From Myxococcales bacterium (GTDB lineage: Bacteria; Myxococcota_A; Polyangia; Polyangiales; Polyangiaceae): 39,662 nt of DNA. Below are positions 1 to 7,735 of this stretch, piece by piece. Each line of letters starts with the position of its first letter. The stretch's first letter is position 1. The DNA lies in assembly GCA_025354825.1 (NCBI GenBank), contig JANXMC010000533.1, positions 1 through 39,662 of the forward strand, given 5' to 3'. The position numbers and the translations under genes were made by a program. Below the pieces are notes generated by a model. That model saw only the letters and a program-made list of their open reading frames with translations. It was not told where the DNA came from and made no database searches.

Positions 1-312
1 GAAAATCCGGTAATCGAAGCGCAGCGACGCGTGGCGAAGCTCGGCCAGCCGGCTCTCGACGACGAGCTTTTCATCGAAGCGGGCCGGAAGCCTATAGCGA
101 ACCTGCGCCTCGACGACGGGCAGGTGCGTGCCGCGATCGGCCCACTCTTTGTAGGCGACGTTTCGGCGCCGCAGCCACTCGACGCGCCCGGCTTCGAAGT
201 ACGCGAGGTAGTTCGCGTGGTGGACGATCCCCATCAAGTCGGTGTCGCAGAAGCGGACGCGAACGGTGAGGCGAGAGGTGGCGCGTTCGAGGTCGAGGGT
301 CGGGAGCGGCAT
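1..312 (-). CDS. Acyl-CoA thioesterase, YbgC/4HBT hotdog family (3' end cut by window)
   Basis: This minus-strand gene is missing from the ORF track because it runs off the left edge. The ATG lies at 312-310 and 104 codons stay open to base 1. The translation begins MPLPTLDLERATSRL and continues with RVRFCDTDLMGIVHHANYL, the hallmark of 4-hydroxybenzoyl-CoA thioesterase/YbgC hotdog proteins. The Asp in the DTDLMGIVHH segment is the family's catalytic residue. Family members hydrolyse cytosolic acyl-CoA thioesters, and YbgC itself is often linked to Tol-Pal genes. Family proteins are usually 130-150 residues, so roughly the last quarter is missing here. The plus-strand 99-aa ORF over it is a shadow. 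Confidence 0.88.
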   Translation of the reverse strand, partial: MPLPTLDLERATSRLTVRVRFCDTDLMGIVHHANYLAYFEAGRVEWLRRRNVAYKEWADRGTHLPVVEAQVRYRLPARFDEKLVVESRLAELRHASLRFDYRIF

Positions 313-326
313 GCAGCGGCGGCACG

Positions 327-1394
327 TTAGCGCGCGGCCGCGGCTCCGTCCGCCGTTGTAAAGAAGCCCGAGGGGCCTGCGGCGCACGACAACTCGGTGA
401 CGACCCACGGGTCGCCGTGTTGGGGTAGGTCGTTCGGGTAGCCGCAGACGCCGCTGCGTACGCCGCTGTCTTGATCGACCGTAACGTAGTTGCACAGGTT
501 CGAGTCGCACTCGCCGGCCCCCGCGCACCGGTCGCCGACGTGCTTTCGAGGTGTGCACGCGCCGCTCGACCCTTGCACATTGCAATACGCCGTGGGGCCA
601 CAAAAAATAGCGTTGTCGCGCGTTCCGACGCATTGCGCGCCCAACTCCGCGTACGCCTTGCAGACGCCCATTTGATCGATCGAGTCGGCGCTCACGGGGG
701 CGCACCAGCCGCGCGCCGCGTCGCAACGCGCCGCTTGGTAGTCGACGCTCGATGAGGTGTAGCGCGAGCAGGGCTCCCCAGGAGCGACGCCGAGCTTCGA
801 CTCGACGCACACGTGGGGGCCGGCGACGTACGGATAGCTGTACGAAACGCCGCCGTCGGTCGTCGTGTCCTCGACGCACGAAGCGGTGTACGCCGCGCTC
901 GACGTGACGCATTCGACAGCGTCGGTACAGTGCCCGCCGCGGGCGACGGTTGGCCGAATCACCGACGCGCATTCGGGGACGGTCACGACGTCGAGCGGTG
1001 GGTCGCCATAGTAGCCGTTGTTCCTGTCGCACCGCTGCATGCGGGCCGCGACCGCGCGCTCGCAGGCCGCCGCCGCGGTCGGATCGAACGTGACCTTCGC
1101 CCCCGTGAGGCTCGCGCTCAGGAGGCGCAAGTACGCCGGCGCGACGGCCGACGTGCAGGCCGCGGCGTCGTAGCGGTACGTGGCATCGCCGCAGCAACGC
1201 TCGAGGGCGCTGCAGGTCGCCGAGGCTAAGCGCGTCACGAAGGCCGACGCCTCGGAAGCGTCCGTCGGAGCCGTGGTGGCGCTCGGCGAGGCTTGGTCGG
1301 TCGCGCCGCTGCACGCCGAAACGAGGCCCGCGCCTCCGAGCGCGAGCCCGGCGAGGAGGGCAAGGGTACCTGCGCGCGTCATCGAGGTCGTCAT
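327..1394 (-). CDS. Cys-rich secreted lipoprotein, Dickkopf-like, Myxococcota type
   Basis: Only the last 355 residues of the 823-aa track ORF are real. Two ATGs (1394 and 1382) precede a basic-hydrophobic leader ending in a lipobox, GLVSAC, so the protein should be lipidated and exported. The mature part has more than 20 cysteines in spaced pairs, such as CSALERCCG, GHCTDAVEC, GERC-type and GAGECDSNLC repeats. This pattern is common in myxobacterial Dickkopf-like surface lipoproteins of unknown function, which are probably disulfide-rich. I see no catalytic motif. It lies 14 nt upstream of the thioesterase on the same strand, so co-transcription is possible. The upstream remainder of the track ORF is antisense to miaE and the membrane-protein gene and is not coding. 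Confidence 0.85.
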   Translation of the reverse strand: MTTSMTRAGTLALLAGLALGGAGLVSACSGATDQASPSATTAPTDASEASAFVTRLASATCSALERCCGDATYRYDAAACTSAVAPAYLRLLSASLTGAKVTFDPTAAAACERAVAARMQRCDRNNGYYGDPPLDVVTVPECASVIRPTVARGGHCTDAVECVTSSAAYTASCVEDTTTDGGVSYSYPYVAGPHVCVESKLGVAPGEPCSRYTSSSVDYQAARCDAARGWCAPVSADSIDQMGVCKAYAELGAQCVGTRDNAIFCGPTAYCNVQGSSGACTPRKHVGDRCAGAGECDSNLCNYVTVDQDSGVRSGVCGYPNDLPQHGDPWVVTELSCAAGPSGFFTTADGAAAAR

Positions 1395-1547
1395 CGAAGG
1401 CCGAGCAGCAGGCGGCGTGCCAGAGCCGTATTTCCCGCGTGGCGAGGCACCCAACGCCCTCACCCAGGCGTCGAGGGGCGCATCCGATGTCGCGCTCGCC
1501 GACCGCGCGGCACGGGGTGGCACTTTACGTAGGAGCCCCCCGTCGCC

Positions 1548-2087
1548 ATGGTGACGCCCGTGCAACCGCCGAAGCGTCGCCTCCCGCTGCTGCCGTCGCA
1601 GCCGCCCACGCCGTCGGGGGCCGGTGGCGACGGCGACGAGGCCGACGAGCGCCCGCCGTGGCAGTGGATAGGCTTCGGAACAGCCGCGATTTTCGGCGCG
1701 TGGCTCCCCCTCGCGTACCTCGCCGAAGGGGTGAAGGCGCGGGTGCTTCGTGGCTACGTCTCCGACGGGGCGAGCGCCGAGGACGCCCAGCTGGCGATCG
1801 CCGCGCTCACGTCGGGAGAGCGTACGCGGCTGCTCGTCATGACGGCGATTCTGTACGTCGGGCCGCTCCTCGCCGGGGCCTATGCGGGCGGCTTTTTGGT
1901 CGGCAAATGGGGCGGCAAAGCGGGCGTTCGCGAGGCGGCGCTCGCAGGTGCCGCGACGGCGATGATCGTGAGCGCGCTGTCGTGGTCGTCGACAGGCCTC
2001 TCGTGGGCGCCGCTCGTGGGGCTCGCCCTGGCGACGCCGGCGTCGGCACTCGGCGGCCTCGCAGGCACGAGACGCCGCGCGCCGTGA
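1548..2087 (+). CDS. Hypothetical membrane protein, about four transmembrane segments
   Basis: The 179-aa protein has a proline-rich, charged N-terminus (residues 1-37). Hydrophobic segments follow at about 40-60, 95-119, 130-148 and 152-172. Two have the small-residue spacing GAYAGGFLVG and ALGGLAG, typical of packed helices. It ends in a short basic tail. AGGAG lies 12 nt upstream of the ATG, and a GTG directly after the ATG is an alternative start. I recognise no family. It is the first gene of a plus-strand run with the MiaE-like gene 48 nt downstream. It is divergent from the Cys-rich lipoprotein, so 1395-1547 should hold both promoters. Confidence 0.75.
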   Translation: MVTPVQPPKRRLPLLPSQPPTPSGAGGDGDEADERPPWQWIGFGTAAIFGAWLPLAYLAEGVKARVLRGYVSDGASAEDAQLAIAALTSGERTRLLVMTAILYVGPLLAGAYAGGFLVGKWGGKAGVREAALAGAATAMIVSALSWSSTGLSWAPLVGLALATPASALGGLAGTRRRAP

Positions 2088-2135
2088 CGCGGGCGGAGCG
2101 CCCCACTGCGGGAGCTGTGCTACGGGCAAGCACCG

Positions 2136-2804
2136 ATGCTCTGCCTGAAGGTACCGACCGACCCTGCGTGGGCGAAGCTCGCGTCGGCCGATCTCGACGA
2201 CGTGCTCGTCGATCACGCCCACTGCGAGATGAAGGCCGCCTCGAACGCTCTCGCCCTGGCCGCACGCCACCCCTCGCGGACGTCCCTCGTGAGGGCGCTG
2301 ACGTCGCTCGCCCGTGAGGAGCTCGACCACTTTCAGGCCGTCCTCGCGCTCCTCGAAAAGCGCGGCCTTCCGCTGGGCGAGCCACGCGTCGACACCTACG
2401 CCGCCGAGCTTCGGCGTGCGGCGGGCGCCGTCTTGAAGCCGCCGAAAATGGCCGCTGCGGGGACGCCGGCGGCCGAAGTTCGATGGCAATTGGTCGATCG
2501 GCTGCTCATTGGCGCGGTCATCGAGGCGCGGTCGTGTGAGCGCTTCAAGCTGATGATCGAGGCCCTCGAGGCGCGGGTTGCCGCGGGCGATCACGCCCTC
2601 GACGATGTGCTTGTACTCTACAAAGAGCTCTTCCCCGCCGAGGCGCGCCACTACCGAACCTTCGTCGACCTCGCCGTCGTCGAAGCGGCCGGGAACGACG
2701 ACGCGGTGCAGGCGCGACTCGCCGCCCTCGCCGTCGAAGAGGCGCGCATCGTCGCTGCCCTCGACGCCAGCGACGACCCTAACCGCGCGACGATTCACGG
2801 CTGA
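2136..2804 (+). CDS. miaE: tRNA-(ms2io6A)-hydroxylase, MiaE-like diiron protein
   Basis: The 222-aa protein has the ferritin-like four-helix layout of MiaE. Diiron ligands are visible as Glu in DHAHCEMKAASNA, ExxH in AREELDHFQ, Glu in IEARSCERF and ExxH in PAEARHYRTF. MiaE is a non-haem diiron monooxygenase that hydroxylates the isopentenyl group of ms2i6A at position 37 of tRNAs reading UNN codons. Length and motif order match the family. The ATG at 2136 gives the standard N-terminus just before the first helix. It is followed after 20 nt by the unknown 478-aa gene, so the two are probably co-transcribed. The partner genes miaA and miaB are not in the window. Confidence 0.9.
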   Translation: MLCLKVPTDPAWAKLASADLDDVLVDHAHCEMKAASNALALAARHPSRTSLVRALTSLAREELDHFQAVLALLEKRGLPLGEPRVDTYAAELRRAAGAVLKPPKMAAAGTPAAEVRWQLVDRLLIGAVIEARSCERFKLMIEALEARVAAGDHALDDVLVLYKELFPAEARHYRTFVDLAVVEAAGNDDAVQARLAALAVEEARIVAALDASDDPNRATIHG

Positions 2805-2824
2805 GCGCGCAGGGACACGACGCC

Positions 2825-4261
2825 ATGGAAGCTATCGCCGTCACCGATTACCGCGCGCTCGACGCCGAGATTCAGCGGGCCGTTCGCGCCCTCGCGGCCT
2901 TCCGCGCCGAGCTCGCCCGCGACCCCGAGGCGGCCGAAGCGCTCGACGCCCTCGCACCGTTCCGACGTGTCTCAGGGAAAACCGTCTTCGACGCCCTCGC
3001 GGCCCACAGCCCCGTATCGTTCGAGATTCCGTTTCGCGATGCGCTTCGCCGATGGGTCGCCGAGCTCACGATGGCGCGGATCGCCCGCCCTCACGAGGTC
3101 ACGCTCGCAAAGGCCATCGCCGAAGCGTCCGCGCACTTCACCCTCGGAAAAGGGCGCAAGGTTAGCTACCGCGAGGCGCTCTACGGTGTCGTCGCGTCGC
3201 CGCTCCCCATCGAAGCGCGTGCGTATCTCGAGGCGATGGCGGAGCGTGGCGACGACGTCGCGTCGGCTGCGCGCGCGGTCACCGAAGTGCGCTTCGAAGC
3301 GGCGCAGAGGCTCGGTCTCGCGCGGCCCTCGTCGCTGTCGCTGGCCATTCCGCGGGGCGAGCTCGTGGCGTTTGCGAACGCGCTTCTCACGGCGACCGAC
3401 GGCGCGTCGGCGCACGTCCTCGGCGAAGCGCGGTTGCGCGAAGACCGCACGCGTACGGCGCCCGACGCAACGCTCGCCGTGCGCGTGGCGCTCGCCCGTA
3501 ACGCGCGCGAGGGGTGGCCGGCGCGGCTCACCGCCCGTTGGTTTCTCGACCTCTTTTCGTCTGGCGACGTCGCATCGGGGACCCTCGACCTCACGCGCGG
3601 CCTTCGCGTCGCGATTCCCAAGCTCCCCGAGGCCCTCGGCGCGTCGAGCTTCGCGCGGGCTCTCGGCGCCTTCGGCTACGCCGTCGCCGAGGCGGGGACG
3701 GCTCCGTCGCTCCCGTTCGTGCTCGCGCGCGAGCCGCTCTTCGTGCGGGCCCACAGGTTCGCTCTCGTGTTCGCGTCGCTGCCGACGAGCGAGTCGTTTC
3801 AGCGTCGCGCCCTCGGCCTCGCGCCGTCGGTCGCGCGCGATCAGGCGCGTGCGATTGCGCGAGCGTCCCTGGTCGATGCCCGCACGATCGCGATGCGCTT
3901 CTTGCTCACGGACGATGCAAAGCTGCCGGCACGCGACGTCTTCGAGGAGCTGTCGAGCCGCGTCTTCGGCGCGCCGTTGCCGAGCGGGCTCACCGCCGCG
4001 TGGCCTCTCGCGCGGGGCGACGAAGCGGCGCGGCTCGCAGCCCTCGCCACAGCGGAACCCCTCGCGAACGAGCTCGTTTCGCGCTTCGACGACGACTGGT
4101 TTCGCAACCCCAAAGCCGCCATGCACCTTCGAGCGATCGCCTCTGCGCCGGCCCGCGAGGAGCCGCGCGCCGAGGGCGACGGCGGGGGCGGCGGTGTCGA
4201 CCCGCTCGACGCGGCGGCGGCGCTGCGCCTCGCGCGACGGTTCGAGGAAGCCATCGCGTGA
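2825..4261 (+). CDS. Hypothetical protein, 478 aa, predicted helical and cytosolic
   Basis: I do not recognise this protein. It is Ala/Arg/Glu-rich, probably mostly alpha-helical, with no signal peptide or membrane segment. It ends in a glycine-rich linker (GDGGGGG, about residue 450) and a short helix. A central stretch (YREALYGVVASPLP, then VRFEAAQRLGL) looks faintly like helical M3-type oligopeptidases, but no HExxH zinc motif exists anywhere, so I do not assign that function. Coding status is secure: third positions are overwhelmingly G/C and the reading frame is uninterrupted. AGGGA precedes the ATG. The stop overlaps the GTG of the next gene (GTGA), which points to translational coupling with the secreted protein downstream. 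Confidence 0.85.
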   Translation: MEAIAVTDYRALDAEIQRAVRALAAFRAELARDPEAAEALDALAPFRRVSGKTVFDALAAHSPVSFEIPFRDALRRWVAELTMARIARPHEVTLAKAIAEASAHFTLGKGRKVSYREALYGVVASPLPIEARAYLEAMAERGDDVASAARAVTEVRFEAAQRLGLARPSSLSLAIPRGELVAFANALLTATDGASAHVLGEARLREDRTRTAPDATLAVRVALARNAREGWPARLTARWFLDLFSSGDVASGTLDLTRGLRVAIPKLPEALGASSFARALGAFGYAVAEAGTAPSLPFVLAREPLFVRAHRFALVFASLPTSESFQRRALGLAPSVARDQARAIARASLVDARTIAMRFLLTDDAKLPARDVFEELSSRVFGAPLPSGLTAAWPLARGDEAARLAALATAEPLANELVSRFDDDWFRNPKAAMHLRAIASAPAREEPRAEGDGGGGGVDPLDAAAALRLARRFEEAIA

Positions 4262-5169
4262 GACGCGCGGCGCTTCTCGTTGCGGCCATCGCGGCGGCTC
4301 TCGCGACGGCGTCGTCGCTTGCGTTCGTCCGTGCCGCGTCGGCCCAAGCTCCACGCCGCGCTCCCGCACCGCCACCCGCCCCGGCGGTTCACGCGACGCC
4401 GTCTGCGCCGCTCCCCGCGCTCCCGGTCATCGCGTCCGTGCGCGTCGACGTCGCGCGCGACCACGTCGTCGTCACCGAGGACATCGTCGTCGCCCGTGGT
4501 GAGATGCACGCCGGCGATCTTTCGCTCTTCGTCGCCTTTGGTGCCCCAGGCGCGCCACGCGCGTTCGACGCCCGCCTTTTTGCTGCCGATCCGGCGCTCC
4601 TCGCGCCCATCGACGAAGCCGTCTCCGAGCCCGTCGCCGTCGAGCGCGCGCCTCGGCGTCCCAAGACCGCCCTCTTGCTCCTCGGTCGCCCGCAAATGAG
4701 CGGCGCCGTCGTTCACGTTCGCGAGCCCGCCTTCCGGCGTGCCGTGTCGGCCGCGGGCGCGGCGATGCTCCGCCTTCGAACGCTCCTGGAGATTCCGCAG
4801 GAGGACGCGGCCGGCGGTCGCGAGCTGGTGATCCGCCTGGGCACCGAGGGCGGCGCGCCCCTCACGCTCACGCGCCTCGAGCTCCACGCCGAAAGCGCGC
4901 ACCCCGCAGTCCTCGCCGCCGAGGCCATGCTGTGCGGCGGCGGCAATGGCATGGCTGGAACGGGCACGAGCGACGGGCCCGACCCCTATCCGATCGCCGT
5001 CACGCTTTCGCCGACGCCGCGGGCCCCGTCCGCGCCCGCTCCGCCCGCACCCGTTGCCGCGCCCATCGATCCGCCGTCGCCCGCGCCACCGCGCCCCACG
5101 GCGCCCTGGCTCGTCGTGCGCCACGCGACGGACGATCTCTGTCTCCGCTTCCACACCGACAAGAGCTGA
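4258..5169 (+). CDS. Secreted hypothetical protein with Pro-rich C-terminal region
   Basis: The track ORF begins far upstream, but the real start is the GTG at 4258 inside the GTGA overlap with the previous gene. It yields MRRAALLVAAIAAAL followed by a cleavable Sec signal ending near ASAQA. The 303-aa product then has a Pro/Ala stretch (about 33-55), a beta-rich domain (about 60-230) with a lone LCGGGNGM Cys, a long Pro-rich linker and a final WLVVRHATDDLCLRF segment. It is probably periplasmic or surface-exposed. No family is recognised. The convergent porV-like gene ends 42 nt downstream. Confidence 0.8.
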   Translation: MRRAALLVAAIAAALATASSLAFVRAASAQAPRRAPAPPPAPAVHATPSAPLPALPVIASVRVDVARDHVVVTEDIVVARGEMHAGDLSLFVAFGAPGAPRAFDARLFAADPALLAPIDEAVSEPVAVERAPRRPKTALLLLGRPQMSGAVVHVREPAFRRAVSAAGAAMLRLRTLLEIPQEDAAGGRELVIRLGTEGGAPLTLTRLELHAESAHPAVLAAEAMLCGGGNGMAGTGTSDGPDPYPIAVTLSPTPRAPSAPAPPAPVAAPIDPPSPAPPRPTAPWLVVRHATDDLCLRFHTDKS

Positions 5170-5211
5170 CGCGCGCCGCGAGGCTCGCCTCGTCGCCGGC
5201 TTCGCCGCCGA

Positions 5212-6249
5212 TTAGAAGTTGTCCGGCTCGTCCGGCGTCGTCTTCGCGGCGTCGTAGAAGTAGCGAAGGCCGAGCGATACGACGGTCGAGGGAAAGTCGG
5301 CGGCTACGTCGCGACGGCCGCTCAGCTCGACGCTGAACTTGCTGTCGATGTAGCCGAACCCCGCCGAGATCGCGTGGGCGCGCTGCCCGTTGTCGTAGCG
5401 ATAGCCGATTCTTAGCGGGAAGTGGCTTGCGACGAAGATTTCGCCGCCGAGCATTCCGCGCGCTTGGGCTTTCCCCCACGTCGTGAAGTCGACCATCCCG
5501 TCGGCCTCGATGGCGAAAATCCCCTCCTGATAACCAAGGCCGCCGGTGAGCGTCGTCGGCGCGAAGCGGTTTCCCGGGTTCGTCAGGTTTCGGCCGAGGG
5601 CGGCGATGCGAAACCCTTCGCCGACGGCGATGGTGGCGCCGATGTCGAAGGTGATCGTGTTGACGGTCGGCTCCGTCGAGACGCCGCTCGATGCGAGGCT
5701 CGCGCCCAAAGGGCCGTGCCCCGCCTGCTGATCGAGCCGCAGGTAGCGACCCGTCACGCCGAGCGCGAAGCGGTCGCCGAGGGGGAGGCCGAGCCCGAGG
5801 CGCAAGTCGGTCCACTGCCGTTTGAGGCCGTCGGGATCTTGCTGCGACCACGAGCCGGCTACGCCGCCGGCGATTTTGCTCGTGACGGAGTCGACCACGG
5901 CGCCGCCGTAGCTCTGCCGGCGCGCCTCTGGCGAAAGGGAAGCGACCCCCTCGAAGTGGTAGACGCGCGAGAAAGGCAGGTTCGCGGGGTTGAGGTAGAG
6001 CGCCGACGTCGACGTGCCGAGGGCGGTCTGCGCGCCGCCCATGGCCACCGTGCGGGGGCTCTGAATTTCGCCGACGTCGTACCCCTGCTCGGGGGTCGTG
6101 GTCGACGGGTCGGCCTTCGCGAAGGGCGCCACGGTCAACGTGGCGAGCGCGGCGCCCAAGGCGAGAACGCTCGCGCGCGGCTTCCTTGCGGCGGCGACGG
6201 CGGCGGTCGCGACGACGTGAGATCGCTTTCTGCGGGAGGGGTACGGCAC
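5212..6249 (-). CDS. Outer-membrane beta-barrel protein, PorV/UPF0164-like
   Basis: The 345-aa protein has an unusually long basic N-terminus and then a signal-like hydrophobic stretch, SVLALGAALATLTVAPFAKA. The mature N-terminus contains SPRTVAMGGAQTALG and ALYLNPANLPF, the signature of the PorV/PorQ/UPF0164 group of FadL-like 14-strand barrels. Alternating beta strands with glycine turns fill the rest, and it ends with aromatic LGLRYFYDAA. PorV relatives act in type IX secretion in Bacteroidetes. In myxobacteria the role is unknown, and no type IX gene is nearby. The track start is GTG; a second in-frame GTG lies 11 codons later and would give a more normal leader. Confidence 0.85.
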   Translation of the reverse strand: MPYPSRRKRSHVVATAAVAAARKPRASVLALGAALATLTVAPFAKADPSTTTPEQGYDVGEIQSPRTVAMGGAQTALGTSTSALYLNPANLPFSRVYHFEGVASLSPEARRQSYGGAVVDSVTSKIAGGVAGSWSQQDPDGLKRQWTDLRLGLGLPLGDRFALGVTGRYLRLDQQAGHGPLGASLASSGVSTEPTVNTITFDIGATIAVGEGFRIAALGRNLTNPGNRFAPTTLTGGLGYQEGIFAIEADGMVDFTTWGKAQARGMLGGEIFVASHFPLRIGYRYDNGQRAHAISAGFGYIDSKFSVELSGRRDVAADFPSTVVSLGLRYFYDAAKTTPDEPDNF

Positions 6250-7273
6250 GCGGGGCGGACCCTATCAAGCGATGGAACGCGGGGCGTAGTTTTCGGCGCT
6301 TCGCGAAGTGTGGCCCCACGGGCGAGCGCCGGTGACCGTGTCGCGTCGACCGCGTGTTTCGTGACGCAGGTCAAGCCGCGTCGACGAATCGCAAAGGTGG
6401 GCAAATGTCACGGCGAAGACGCGGGATCGCCGCGTCTTGACACGGGCAGGTGGCTAAAAAGCAGCCCAGCCGGCGTGGACGAATTTCCCCGTCCCATGGA
6501 TTGCGGTGGCAGGTCGCGGGGTTGCGCATCGCCCGCCGAAGCGCCCATCTGCGAAGCGGATTTCGCGGGTGGATTACATCCAAAAAAGCGGAGCCCTATC
6601 CATCACTTCCGCCCTCTGGGTAGATCGCCGTGGACGGACGCGAAGCACGGGTGGTAGCTCCATGCTCGTTCGCGTCGGGCGGGTTCTTCCGCGGCGCGCC
6701 AGCCCAAGCTTCAAGGGGGCGGCGTCCGTGACGAGCTCGGTCGCGTGGCCGTATTTGCCTTTGCGTTGCAGCACCCGACAACACGAAGCTCGAGCACGAA
6801 GCGTTCCTGGCACGTTCAGCACACTTGGCCAGACGCGACACCACGACAACCGCGCCACCCGAACCCAAACAAGACGCCGACAGGCTTTTTCCGATCCTGA
6901 TTCCCCGATCGAACCGCTCGCTCTCACACATGAAGAGCGCGCCCATCCCCGAGACGAAAGGTTGACGCAGGCAGGGGCAACCCGCTCTCATCCTGCGCTT
7001 CGCTACGAAGACCGACGCCCTGAGCGTCGCCCCTGATCGCCCCGTGGCGGGTTCATCCCGAGCATCGACTACGCGGCGTTCGTGACGATGCGGCAGACGA
7101 TTGGCGCGACGGTTCTTGCCGTAGCGGTCGACGGGCCGACGAAACCGACGCTCTCCCCGAGAGCAGCGGGCCCCTGAGTGAGACGATCGCAACCGAGTAC
7201 GACCCCGCGCGGTGCGCCGGGACCCGATGCTCGGATATGCCTGTCTTTTGCGCCCGACGTAGGTGACAAGCTT

Positions 7274-7302
7274 TTGAAATCGTTCTCGAATATCGCTGCA
7301 AT
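7274..7302 (+). promoter_or_regulatory. Possible sigma-70-type promoter for dnaA
   Basis: TTGAAA at 7274-7279 and TGCAAT at 7297-7302 are separated by 17 nt, inside the most AT-rich part of the region. The -10 match is only 4 of 6. It lies about 66 nt upstream of the DnaA boxes, which would then sit in the early transcribed region. This is a pattern match only. Confidence 0.25.
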
Positions 7303-7367
7303 ACGCCCACTGCCGCGAAGCTCTCAACCCCGATCCCTACCCAGAGAATGAGTGATGCGATCAGGGT

Positions 7368-7388
7368 CTTTCCACATCCTGTGGATAA
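7368..7388. promoter_or_regulatory. Inverted pair of DnaA boxes
   Basis: TGTGGATAA at 7380-7388 is an exact reverse complement of the consensus DnaA box TTATCCACA. Three bases away, CTTTCCACA (7368-7376) is a weaker box (7 of 9) in the opposite orientation. The two arms form an inverted repeat. It lies about 350 nt upstream of the preferred dnaA start, a position that suits autoregulation or origin function. Confidence 0.6.
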
Positions 7389-7635
7389 CTTGTGGTGTTT
7401 CCGCGCGCGCCTTCGTGGCGGCGCGTTTGGCGCCGTCCGCGCGGCCCACTCGAAACGATTTTCGGCTCTGAACGCCTCCACGTCGACTGCGCTCCCGCGT
7501 AGCGACGCGGGGCGAGCGCTCTTGTCCGTGATGTTGAAAATGGCAGGCCTGGAAACCGGCGCGTTGCAGCCGCGCGCACCGGCTCATGGGGGGACTTGCT
7601 TCGATGGAGTTGTTACAGGCCGAGATGACAGTCAC

Positions 7636-7680
7636 ATGGCGCGAGACGACAGCGCGCGAGACGACCGCGCGCGAAGCAAC
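7636..7680 (+). repeat. Three tandem 15-bp units before the dnaA start
   Basis: The units are ATGGCGCGAGACGAC, AGCGCGCGAGACGAC and CGCGCGCGAAGCAAC, contiguous and without gaps. If dnaA starts at an upstream ATG they encode a repeated RETTA motif. If it starts at 7736 they lie in the leader or origin region. Confidence 0.7.
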
Positions 7681-7735
7681 GTGGGTCGACGTCGTAGGTT
7701 CGAGCTGGATTCAAGGATCTCCACTGCAGGCACGC

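Larger units (their letters stand above)
6250..7735. other. Non-coding region upstream of dnaA; candidate oriC or dnaA control region
   Basis: About 1.5 kb between the porV-like gene and dnaA has no convincing gene. ORFs in the track here are short, overlap on both strands and show no family features. Base composition is visibly less G/C-biased than in neighbouring genes. Near the dnaA end lie a consensus DnaA box facing a weaker one (7368-7388), an AT-richer patch (7270-7305) and a threefold 15-bp repeat (7636-7680). Origins are often placed next to dnaA, so an origin is plausible. The number of clear DnaA boxes is low, so simple dnaA autoregulation is the alternative. A 47-codon open stretch at 7037-7177 looks protein-like and may be a gene remnant. 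Confidence 0.5.

Noticed and set aside
1395-2798. N-terminal half of the 823-aa minus ORF
   Set aside because: Antisense to miaE and the membrane-protein gene; the real lipoprotein starts at 1394 with a signal peptide.
2967-4502. 511-aa plus and 467-aa minus ORFs over the 478-aa gene
   Set aside because: Ser/Arg- or Arg/Glu-rich frames without structure; codon bias favours the 2825 frame.
6437-6460. TTGACA...TAAAAA promoter
   Set aside because: Only 12 nt between the boxes, too short for a sigma-70 promoter.
6596-7327. 243-aa minus ORF in the dnaA upstream region
   Set aside because: No motif, Arg/Ser-rich, no ribosome site, and no third-position bias.
7350-7400. A parS site (TGTTTCACGTGAAACA) near dnaA
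   Set aside because: I searched by eye through the region and found no match; the palindrome at 25810-25824 has the arms in the reverse order and is not parS.
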